This document shows, in pieces, positions 40,531 to 51,082 of a stretch of DNA of 64,000 bases (the stretch's first letter is position 1; every line of letters begins with the position of its first letter). Below the pieces are notes generated by a model. The model was given only the letters and a program-made list of their open reading frames with translations, searched no databases and was not told the DNA's origin. Source of the DNA: Amoebidium appalachense (lineage: Eukaryota > Ichthyosporea); NCBI GenBank assembly GCA_963693365.1, contig CAVNZM010000002.1, forward strand, positions 7,192,001 through 7,256,000. Reading direction: 5' to 3'. Position numbers and translations under genes: made by a program.

Positions 40531-41430
40531 GTTTGATGATGATTAGAACTGGTTACTTTTTAGCTAGACCAAAAAGCTTTTCCTATACCTAGGTTTCTGA
40601 ACAGCCATACTTGCTATTGTAATGGCTCACATGTCAGTCATGTAAATTTTAGTTTACAGCACATATAGAATTAACAAAATGATAATCTTCAAAGACTTAA
40701 AATTTCGTAAATGGGTATGCCCTTGGACCCTTTGATTAATTCCGCTTGTCTCTTCGGAAGCAACACGAAAAAAATGACTTTGGTTTGCTTTTGAATTTAT
40801 GCAGCTCATATATGTGCTTTGTACAATGGTTAAACCGGAGTTGAAAGAAATGGGCTACACTTTGACAGTTCGACGTTCAATAGCATACACGACTCACCCT
40901 CAGGTGATCTCTTCATGACCTCACGCCATGAGTGTAGGGGGTTTCTCTACTTTCAGATCCAGCCAATCCGTGCACACAAATATTCTGTTACGCATTTTTG
41001 ATTTGCTTATAGAGCACCAGGAATATGATTGGTCATACATTAGATAATACTCTTCGTTTGATTGGCTGGTATGGTCTATTATCTCGCAAATATCAGGCCT
41101 GGATCTAAGAGCAACGGTTCCATGTGTAACGTGCGATCTCTATTTAAAATGTGTGTGTATTGAAAGTGAATTTTGCGCCTGTTGGCGAACAACACACATT
41201 TTTGTGCACACGAGTAAATATGTCTGTATTGTATTGTGTCAATAGTGCGTCTTTACCATAAATACTGTGACCGTACGTGTCGTGCTTTGGCAAGCTTTCC
41301 AACGGTGGCGCGCTGGTGACTCCGGTAGCGACCCGGTCCGGGCAAGCATGCCCACATTGGGTGTACACATGTATATGTCCATATACATGTATACACTTTA
41401 TCAAGGTATCTAGAGAAAAGAGAGGTAGAG
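40531..41430. other. Unique intergenic sequence
   Basis: No gene or long repeat. An imperfect 35-bp palindrome (GTGTACACATGTATATG / CATATACATGTATACAC) lies at about 41359-41396. Confidence 0.5.
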
Positions 41431-41487
41431 ATCTGGAGGGGGGGGGGGGAGAGATAGAGGGATCTAGACTCTAGATCTAGACTACTA

Positions 41488-41932
<445 letters not shown>

Positions 41933-42182
41933 TAGGCAGACAGAGAGATTGGAGGGGGGAGCGGGGGAGGAGGAGAGGGATAGATGGGAGGGAAGGAGGG
42001 GGGGAAGGAGGGAATGGCTTGTGTGCTTGTATGATGGCAGGCCGTGTTCGAAATATGATGTGAAAGTCTATTATTAATAAGACACGTGCATGCCGGCGCC
42101 GGTATAATATATGGATTGATTGGACATCATCGACTGGCGGCACAACTGCCACACTGCCACAGTGCAACTTTGACAATACATT

Positions 42183-42202
42183 TTGTGTGTGTGTGTGGTT
42201 GT

Positions 42203-42249
<47 letters not shown>

Positions 42250-42300
42250 TGTGTGTGTGTCTGTGTGTGTCTGTGTGTGCCTGTGTTTGTGTGTCACGTT

Positions 42301-42346
<46 letters not shown>

Positions 42347-42405
42347 ATCTGTGTGTGTCTGTGTCTGTGTGTCACGTTTGTGTATGCATGTGTGTGCGTG
42401 TGTGC

Positions 42406-42445
<40 letters not shown>

Positions 42446-42449
42446 CTTT

Positions 42450-42518
<69 letters not shown>

Positions 42519-42564
42519 CGTGTGCGCCCGCGAATGTGTGTGTGTGTGTGTGTGTGTGTGTGTC
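42183..42564. repeat. (GT)n compound microsatellite
   Basis: GT repeats with two related TGTGTCACGTTT(A/G)TG insertions, showing segmental duplication inside the tract. Poly-C runs follow at 42746-42769 and 42800-42823. Confidence 0.95.
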
Positions 42565-43220
42565 ACTATGTGTGTCACGTGTGCGTGTGCGAGCGTGTAT
42601 TTAAGCTTTCGTTGTTATTAGAGTCTAGTTTAACTCTAGCGTCGAGCTCGAGTCACTCGCAAATGTTACTAGTATTGAGATTATTAATGTATCCCTCACT
42701 CCTTTCCACACTGAACAGACTTGATATTTGTCCGAGTCTTCCGCACCCCCCCCCCCCCCCCCCCCCCCAACTGTGACACCCACTTCTTCCTCCCTTCTCC
42801 CCCCCCCCCCCCCCCCCCCCCCCGCTTTCTCCCTCCGCTCCCACCTTCTTTCCCCCCTTCCCCCCCCCCCCTCCCCCCCCCTTCCCTTTTACAGGGGTCA
42901 TTCAGGAATCAAATAATTCACCTATAAGATAATTTAGATTTTTTTTTTATAGAAAGATTAAGATTCTAGGGGCTACCGAGGCTGGGGGAAACTTTGATAA
43001 CGGGGAGGGGGAGGGGGAAGGGGGGGGGGAGGAGGGGGGGAGGAGGTGATGGTGGGACTATGGCTCCCCTTATTAATCTAGTACTATTATCAGGCCCTGT
43101 GCAAAAGAAAAGCCCTTTTATGTGCAGCAGATAATATTCCTTTTCTGTTTAGCTTGAAGTCCCCCGGAAGCTTATGCTTTGACACAAATCAACAGACCGA
43201 AAAAGTCAATGTGTGTACGT

Positions 43221-43257
43221 ACGTACGTGCGTGTGCGTGTGTTGTGTGTGTGTGTGC

Positions 43258-43317
<60 letters not shown>
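43221..43317. repeat. (GT)n microsatellite
   Basis: GTAC/GTGC start, then about 55 bp of uninterrupted GT. Confidence 0.95.
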
Positions 43318-43404
43318 AACCGGCTAAGAAAGAGTGAAACGCTTCACATTAATGAACCCACGGTGCCCGAACACGTGCCTTAATCAATACTCCCTGGCTC
43401 TGTG

Positions 43405-44259
43405 CGTCTTTCTGTGCGAAAGTGTGTACATATGTCTGTGTGTACATTCAGATTTCAAACGGTGTTCGTTTGTCACTGAGTGTGTTTGTGTGTGTGTGTG
43501 TTGTGTGCACGTATTTGTATCGCAATGTGTGAGTGTGTGTGGCTCCATGTCACGGTGCACGGTGTGTGTGTGTCTCCCCCCCCCCCCCCCCCCCCCCTTC
43601 CTTCCCGCCCCCTCCCCCCGCCCCTTGTCCTGTGGGTCCTTTTTCTTGGCCGGATTTTTTTTCTTTTTCTTTTTTTTTTTTTTTTGCGAGGGGGGGAGGG
43701 GGGAGGGAAGAGGATGGGGGGAGGGCAGTCCTGTGCGAAATTGTGTGCATGTTTCTGTGTGTACATTAGGATTTGTCTTCGTTTGTCACTAAGTTTGTTT
43801 GTGCTTGTGGTGTGTGTGTGTGTGTGCACGTGTGTATCACAATGTGTGAGTGTGTGCGTGTCTCCATGCTACGGTGCACGGTGTGTGTGAGTGTGCGCGC
43901 ACCACTTCCCCCCTCCCCGCCCTGCCGCCCCTCCCCTTCTTCCCCTTTCCCCCCCCCCCCCCACTCCCCCCCTTTTTTTTTAAAAAAAAAATTTCCCCCC
44001 AAAAAAAACTCATGCAGCCCAGAAATAGGAACCACAGGACAGGAAGGGGGGGAGGGGAAGGGGGAAGAAGGAGGGGGGGGAGGGGGGGGGGGAGGGGGGG
44101 GGGGGGGGGGGGGGGGGAGGGGGGGGGGGGCACGCTGGCAGCTGTGCGAGAATGGGTGCATATGTCTGTGTGCGCGTTTGGATTTTGTTTTCGTTTGTCA
44201 TTAAGTATGTTTGTGTGTGTGTGTGTGGTGTGTGTGTGTGTGCACGTGTGTGTATCACA

Positions 44260-44291
<32 letters not shown>

Positions 44292-44333
44292 ATGTGTGGC
44301 TCCGTGTCACGGTGCACGGTGTGTGTGTGTCCC

Positions 44334-44370
<37 letters not shown>

Positions 44371-44493
44371 CCCCTTCTTCCGCCCCCGTCGTGTGGGTCC
44401 TTTACTTGGGCTGCGGGAGTTTTTTTTTTTTTGTGTGTGTGTGTGTGTGTGTGTATGTGTGTGTGTGTGTTTTGGGGGGTAGGGGGGAGGCGG

Positions 44494-44550
<57 letters not shown>

Positions 44551-44800
44551 CGGTGAAAAAATGTGTGCATGTGTTGGTGTGTACATTTGGATTTTGTGCG
44601 TTTGTCACTAGGCGTGTTTGTGTGTGTGGTGTGTGTGTGTGTGCACGTGCTTGTTTCACAATGTGTGTGTGTGTGTGTGTGTCTCCATGTCACGGTGCAC
44701 GGTGTGTGTGTGTGTGCGTGCCCCACCACCACCACCACCGTAAAAAGAAAGAAAGACTCTGGAAAAAGAAAAATTCATGCAGCCCAGAAAAAGGACCCAC
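43405..44800 (+). repeat. Higher-order satellite, four units of about 250-410 bp
   Basis: Units begin near 43411, 43733, 44147 and 44557. Each has GTGCGA(A)..GTGTGCAT, GTGTACATT.GGATTT, TTCGTTTGTCACTAAG, a GT tract, CACAATGTGTG, TCCATGTCACGGTGCACGGTG, a poly-C block and CCTGTGGGTCC or its inverse, then a poly-G block. Length differences come from the homopolymer blocks. Confidence 0.85.
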
Positions 44801-45006
44801 AGGGCAGGGGGGGTGGGAGGGGGGAGGGGGAGGGGAGAGGGGGGAGGGGGGGAAATTAGGTAATGAACCCTACGGCCGACAAATCTTCAGATTTTAGACC
44901 CCAAACCGTATTTACCTGTTATCTTAATAAAAGTGAGTGACCCCTGTAGTTGCCCACAAACCGTGGTAATTTGATCTTCCATCGTCTGGTATGCGTTAAA
45001 ACAAAA

Positions 45007-45048
<42 letters not shown>

Positions 45049-45668
45049 CGGCCGTTCCCTTCCCCGGGGTGGGTGACAGCGGGCCAATTGGTGTATGTAG
45101 TCTAGGCTATAGGTGGGGCAGGGCTGTTTTAATTTACACAATGCGAGCCTGCCGGTTTTTGTTTGTGTCAAACGTTTTCGTTTCCCCTCGGTTTTGCGCA
45201 TTGGTCAGAGTTTGTGTGACGTGTCTGTCTACGACTGAATTGAGCAGTAGCCGGGGTTGTTGTGTAATGTTTTATGATATAGACTGAGTTACTGAGCTTC
45301 AAGTGACATATATGTATAGCATATTGGTCACCTGTACATAGCATTTGAGTTGATTTTCTCGGCTGATCTAGTCCTTGATGGGTCAACTAATGTCCCTGAC
45401 GGGTTAACATTGTGAAGCTGCGGTAGACTATAGTGGAGGAGTTGAGCCTGCAGCATATTTGCTGGCGGTGATGACCGTTGGGTGGGGTGGGCCTGGGATG
45501 TGCATTCGGGTTACTGTTTGCCTACAGTGTGTAGTACTTGCGCCTCGTTATGGTGATCATCATATCCCGCCATATAATCAGTGCCATTTAAAGTGGGGAA
45601 TTCGAGGGACTCACAAGTTCCTGTGGACAACTTTCTCTATTAGTTGGCGGAAAACGGAAACAAAGGGG

Positions 45669-45721
<53 letters not shown>

Positions 45722-45845
45722 TTCGCGCGCATGCATGTGTATATCTTTGTGTGCGTGCATGTGTGTGTATATCATAGATAGGCCGCATGGCAGCCGGAAT
45801 AGTGGGTGATGTGTCCCCCCCCTCCCCTCCCCCCTCCCCCCGGGT
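44801..45845. other. Intergenic sequence with poly-C and (GT)n
   Basis: Poly-C at 45008-45046, (GT)n at 45670-45715; the rest is unique. No gene supported. Confidence 0.5.
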
Positions 45846-45852
45846 TCAAGTT

Positions 45853-46162
45853 ACTGTAGCACTGAGTTCCGCGGTGTATAATCCCCCCCCCCTCCCTCCC
45901 TCCGCCACCCCCCTCCCTCCCTCCCTCCGTCCCTTCCACCCCTTCCGGGCCCTGACTTACCCAGGAGCAACCCTGCCAGTGACGCACACCAAAACTCAGG
46001 GGGATAATTGAGCTGTAGCACTGAGTTCCGTGTATAATCCCCCCCCCCCCCCCCCCCCCCCCCCTCCCTCCCTCCGTCCCTTCCCCCCCTTCCGGGCCCC
46101 GACTTACCCAGGAGCAACCCTGCCAGTGACGCACACCAAAACTCAGGGGGATAATTAAACCC
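45853..46162. repeat. Tandem duplication, about 150-bp unit with poly-C
   Basis: Both copies have CTGTAGCACTGAGTTCCG, poly-C, CTTCCGGGCCC, GACTTACCCAGGAGCAACCC and CAAAACTCAGGGGGATAATT. Copy 1 is about 45853-46012 and copy 2 46013-46157. A third poly-C block follows at 46164-46205. Confidence 0.85.
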
Positions 46163-46165
46163 CCC

Positions 46166-46206
<41 letters not shown>

Positions 46207-46806
46207 TCCCCCCGGCCCCCGTAATCAATTTGCAATGTCATTTTGCCCCCTGCATGCAGACAAGCTTACAATGCCTGCACGTTCGAGAGCTCCATAAGAC
46301 TCTGTCCGTTTCATTCGGTCTAATCACATCCACTCACTCGAGGCACTACACCTGTGACTCCCACCGTTAAGAAACTTTCGTGCACCTCCCCGTGCATAGT
46401 TTCCCCTCCACTTGTATTGCGCGCATGTTGAAATTCCGCACATATGCGTGATACCACGCTATACTAACACGTCCAAAATCACGAGACGTCCACACACCGG
46501 CCTTTCTATAGTTTCGGCATTATAATTTAATTTCTGTAGAACTTCCGGATCCGAGCCTCCTTATTTTTTTTATAGAGCAACTGAAAATTCCGGGAATGAA
46601 AAAAAACAAAATGAATTTTCTTTTTTTTTTATAAAACTAAAGTGGGAATAAAGGAGGCATCGAGAACTTCAGTAAGGTAATTACAGTACATTGCAAATGT
46701 GCGGTATCTGTTTTATAAAGTTTTAGATCACACTCATATATGGGCAAAGCGATTGATATGCTGTGAGGTCGATACGACGGGGGGGCCCCCGAGGGGAGGG
46801 GGGGGG

Positions 46807-46837
<31 letters not shown>

Positions 46838-46841
<4 letters not shown>

Positions 46842-47250
46842 GAACGCGGAACCGGGTACGAAGTATACAAACACGATGGAGAATCTAAGCATGGTGCAGG
46901 ACACATGCAAAGAAAAACAATCAAGTGTGTAACATCAGCAATGCGCACAGTATGCGTCATAAGCAGAGCCCATGATCCTCAGGGAGAGCCCAAGTCATCA
47001 ATTGCGTCTGAGTTTCGACCCTTTAGCCTCGCTTATATATACGACTCTCCAACTCAGACAGCAGCATCAACTGAACTTGGGACGGCCGACCCGTCTTGAT
47101 CAAAGACGAACAGGGTTGCTTATGCAAGCAAGGCGAGCAAAACGGTGAAGATGTGTGTTTGCAAAACATGCAGCGAAAAATGCATATGTGCTTACAGATG
47201 AACGACACAGAGCAAACCATGCACGGTTGCATGGGAGTAAAATGGGGGAT
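46838..47250 (-). repeat. Interspersed repeat, subfamily B, near full-length
   Basis: GAACGCGGAACCGGGTACGA to GCACGGTTGCATGGGAGTAA, abutting a G run at 46799-46838. This shows that the family is not confined to the UNC13-like gene. It contains an 8-bp TATATATA near 47035-47042, between the TGAGTTGG and GGTCGAAACTC blocks. Confidence 0.85.
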
Positions 47251-47259
47251 GGGGGGAGG

Positions 47260-47748
47260 CTGCACCCCCGCTTTGCTTTTTGCTCACTTCGTTTGCATAT
47301 TTTGAAGGACACCTGGTATATATATGTACTGGTGAATCCAAATATGTACAATTTCACATTGCAGAAAAATCGCTACTTGCCTAGGTCCAGCCTAGGCATT
47401 TCTTCCATACATCCTTTGTATGTATAAGTAATTATAGATAATCACAGATTCAGATTTTCCCACCCTGAACACGGAGTAACAAAACGAGGCGTATTTTTTT
47501 TATCAGGATAGACATGCTTCTTTCAGTATACAAGGTATCACATACGAAACTCGATTCACCAACTCTGAAGACTTGACACGCGCCAAAACATTCGCCTACG
47601 CTAACATACAAAACTTTTCTGCATCAAAGCATATTCTGCCCACAAATTACCTATCTCTCCTACCAGTTTTCTACCAGTTCCCTTCGTAAAGAAATCTACT
47701 ATTGTATAATACAACAACCCCCCCCCCCCCCCCCCTCTCCCCCCTCCC

Positions 47749-47779
<31 letters not shown>

Positions 47780-48030
47780 ACCCCCTCTCCACCTCAACAA
47801 CCCACCGTATGGTTCCCCTTCTATCAGCCAACCACCACAGCTCAGTCACATCAAGGCTCATCATTCACTCTTGGTGAGGCTCCAAAAGCAGGCATTCAAT
47901 GACATAGCCAAAAAACACAACAAACACCATGTTATCTAACTTACCCTCTAAACCCAAAACAAAACCAAAAAAAAAGAAGAGGGTGGGGGAGGAGATAACA
48001 ACAATAATAACAACAGCAACAACAAAAAAC
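47260..48030. other. Intergenic sequence downstream of the SGNH gene
   Basis: Poly-C at 47718-47735 and 47749-47779; otherwise unique, with (ACA)n/(ACAATA)n just 3' of the SGNH stop codon. No gene supported. Confidence 0.5.
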
Positions 48031-48031
48031 C

Positions 48032-49672
48032 TCAGCTAAGCAGGTCGGCCAAAAACAAGTCCACTGTAGTTCTGCTCAAAAACATGGGTCCCTGGCCCCA
48101 TGCCCCAAAGTGAGTCCCATCCTCTGACCCCTCCGGCCTCGCCTGTGCCCAGTGGTACGTGTCAATCGCCTTAATCCCGTATTTTCCGGCCAAATTTCCG
48201 ATTTCCGAGTTGAATCTCCTCACCCGCTCAGGGATGCGTAGGAACGGGGTTCCGCTAGTCGCAGGCATAGAGAGGTAGTACGCTCTTCCCTTTGCTATGA
48301 CGTCCTTGCATTCGGACGCGGCTAGTTGAAGAATGCACCTCTCAATCGAGGAAAATGTGTCGCCTGGCGTAAATCGATACACGGACCACAACCCGTGGTT
48401 TATGACAAGAACATCAGCGCCGAAACACGTCCCACTGGCGCTGTTTGTGCGGTTGAAAGAGGTGCGTCCGGGGCAAGAGTCACCGTGGAACATGTATTCC
48501 AGCTGCGGCGCATTTGGTATCATGGGCGAAGTTGGTTTATGGTCCGACTGCTTGGATTCGCTGGTCCACGCAAAGGTGGAATTCTTTGGAGTGAAAAACG
48601 TAGCTATGTCAAAGTAAAATTCACGCGTGATGGAGTCGCCAGCGATGAGGATCTTTGAGATGTTTTTCTCATGTAATGTCGAGGCCACCTGCTCCTGTGG
48701 TGGTTGCCTTTTGACCGAGGACGGGCGACATAGACCCCCCCTTTGAGGCACCCAGAGGTATTCGTCGGTCCAGAAATCTCCCTGGGTCGTGGTAGTGTTG
48801 CTCGTGCCAGATCCAGAAAGAAAATATCCGGTTGTAGTGGCTGTGTTATTCTTACGAAGCCATACCCCTTCTCTTAGCCCCGTATAGTTGCAAGTCGGCA
48901 TTGTTTTCCCGCTTAACGATGTTTGGTTTTCGCTATGGGCGACATCAATGTTAAACTCAACGAGCGATCCTTGTTCTCTCTTGCAGTAATACGGATTGAC
49001 CTCCGGGCAGCCATTACACCATTGCCCATAGATGGCAACTGGGACATCCTCGAGGAAAACACGCAAGACGATCTTGTGCTCTCCGCCCTCGGCAGGAATA
49101 AACGACACCCTATAATCCCTCTTACAGTACATCACCTGGCGTGGGCCAACCGGGTTTTCGCCAACTTTCGGGTTTTGTGGTGTTAGAGCACCGTTCTCTC
49201 GGTCGACAATCGTTCTGTTTTCGCATAATTGCTCAAAGGCTTGAACGGACGCCACCTGCCGGGTGTTTTCGGAAACGACTTTAATGTAAAATTCGTCTTC
49301 CGTGTCTGGTTTCTGTCCAACTTTGGTTATGTTGAATACGAATTCCTCGTTTTGAACTGCCGCAGCGTCACCAAGCAAAAGCCGCCGGTCAATGCTGTAT
49401 TTAGAAGCTAGAACGACTGCATGTTTGATCTGATTCGAAATGTGTGTTTGTGTGCTTTGGGATATTTCTTGTGCTAGCCTTTCACTCTCGTCGATAGTTT
49501 CGCCCAGATAACGTTGTATGCTAATGTGCGCTGGTGTTTGATTTGAAGGACCGTAATATACAACGAAAGTAGTTGTGAGAAGAAAACAACACAGAAGCGC
49601 TAGAGTTCGAAAGCCTACGACGCAGATGCACCCTTGTGTAATTTGGGTGAAGCTGGCTGCGAACTGCTTCAT
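48032..49672 (-). CDS. Type II membrane SGNH / PC-esterase-like protein (546 aa)
   Basis: Single uninterrupted exon with an ATG start. Residues 1-20 are cytosolic, about 20-40 a signal anchor, and the rest lumenal with more than eight N-x-S/T sites and many Cys. About 260-315 (CNYTGLREGVWL...WVPQRGGLC) resembles the N-terminal Trp/Cys region of PMR5/TBL-type proteins. Then come ILIAGDSITRE (GDS at 345-347, nucleophile Ser), VINHG (425-427 NHG) and EDGTHFG (Asp518, His521). These are blocks I, III and V of SGNH acyl-ester enzymes. Relatives (TBL/PMR5, NXPE, CASD1) add or remove acetyl esters on glycans in the Golgi, so glycan O-acetylation is a reasonable inference; the substrate is unknown. 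No introns and no homopolymer tracts, unlike its neighbours. Confidence 0.75.
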   Translation of the reverse strand: MKQFAASFTQITQGCICVVGFRTLALLCCFLLTTTFVVYYGPSNQTPAHISIQRYLGETIDESERLAQEISQSTQTHISNQIKHAVVLASKYSIDRRLLLGDAAAVQNEEFVFNITKVGQKPDTEDEFYIKVVSENTRQVASVQAFEQLCENRTIVDRENGALTPQNPKVGENPVGPRQVMYCKRDYRVSFIPAEGGEHKIVLRVFLEDVPVAIYGQWCNGCPEVNPYYCKREQGSLVEFNIDVAHSENQTSLSGKTMPTCNYTGLREGVWLRKNNTATTTGYFLSGSGTSNTTTTQGDFWTDEYLWVPQRGGLCRPSSVKRQPPQEQVASTLHEKNISKILIAGDSITREFYFDIATFFTPKNSTFAWTSESKQSDHKPTSPMIPNAPQLEYMFHGDSCPGRTSFNRTNSASGTCFGADVLVINHGLWSVYRFTPGDTFSSIERCILQLAASECKDVIAKGRAYYLSMPATSGTPFLRIPERVRRFNSEIGNLAGKYGIKAIDTYHWAQARPEGSEDGTHFGAWGQGPMFLSRTTVDLFLADLLS

Positions 49673-50947
49673 TGTTGGTAAATGTGCTCCAGCGAGTAGA
49701 ATAGATTCTGATAAAGCTTATCTAGAAAGGCAAATTTAGGCATTATTGGGCAAAGTGCTTGAAATATATTGGCGAAAAGACAAAGCAATCGGGCACACCT
49801 CGTTCTAGCCTCAAAAAGCAAAGAGGCATTATCACGATTCGGTAGTATTTTGTATGAGTATGAGGGAGATCACTGAGATTCGAAATTATTATCTACATAA
49901 AACGAAGGAAAAACAGACATAAATGTCCACTTGCAAGTAAATACAACGATGATTAAATAGAAATGGTCAAAAAACACACGTTGGGTCACAAAGTCACCAT
50001 TTCAAACTCACTGATGTAGCTACTCATTGTGTCGACACTCGGAACCGTGACCACCGTGTGCTGAAGAGCCGGCAAATTGGTCATGTCGCAAGGGCTAGAA
50101 CGATTGGATATCAAACGCATCTCTTTACTGAGTTCTAATATTAGTGATGTTCGCGGTTTGAAAGAGCAGTTGTACATATAGTAATGGTAATAGATAAGCA
50201 AGCAAAAGTATTTTGGCTTTTTTCGTGTTTTATTTTATCTATAGTGGGCTGCTCTTTGTGCGTTGAAGTGTATACATCTGTATACATCATCCTTTCCAAG
50301 TAACAAAAATGACTCAGTTGATTCGTTTAATATCACATAAAAACATTCTGCGGGAAAAAGCGTGACAGTTGGTTGGTGACCAGATATCAAATGCCTAAAT
50401 AAACATTTTAAACATATGGGAAATATGTAGCTCTCCAAAGTAAAAAATAAAAATTCCATAATCCAAATTTACAATCATTTGCACGTCAACAAATAAACGC
50501 AGCGTCATCAGAAAATTAAAAACGAAAAATTCTTGAAATTTATATGCAATAAGTTATGTTGTTATGTTATTTGTTATGAGCTGTGCACGTCAACAGTTAA
50601 AGAATACGTATACGGTAACCTTGTCTGCTCCGGGCCAGAGACGAGATAATCTCATGGTAGACACGCTATCAAAAGTAGTTTGTGGAGATGCATAAAGTGT
50701 AACCAATAGGATCTTGGTTAAGCTTTACGGTATGGACTCGGTAAATCAGAAAGGGGTTTACGCTGTTTACTCGAGGCAAAGAGAACCAGTCTCAGGTATG
50801 GGGGGGGGGGGTTTGCTCGGAATATCCCCTCAGCGGTATATCATGATCACGTACATAGATGTCGGGTGGTGACTATATATCAGGGTTTACTTTCTCTACG
50901 AGACACCATAAAGACTACAAGGAGAAATCAATTAGTTGGGGTTCCCC

Positions 50948-50948
<1 letters not shown>
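49673..50948. other. Unique intergenic sequence
   Basis: AT-rich and without long homopolymers except a G10 at 50802. Probably contains the promoter of the SGNH gene (minus strand). No gene seen. Confidence 0.5.
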
Positions 50949-50995
<47 letters not shown>

Positions 50996-51027
50996 GGGCT
51001 CCCCTCGGGACACTCGGTATCAGCTGG

Positions 51028-51082
<55 letters not shown>

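Noticed and set aside
41359-41396. Palindrome GTGTACACATGTATATG / CATATACATGTATACAC as a terminator or regulatory hairpin
   Set aside because: AT-rich imperfect palindromes of this size are expected by chance near simple repeats; no transcript context.
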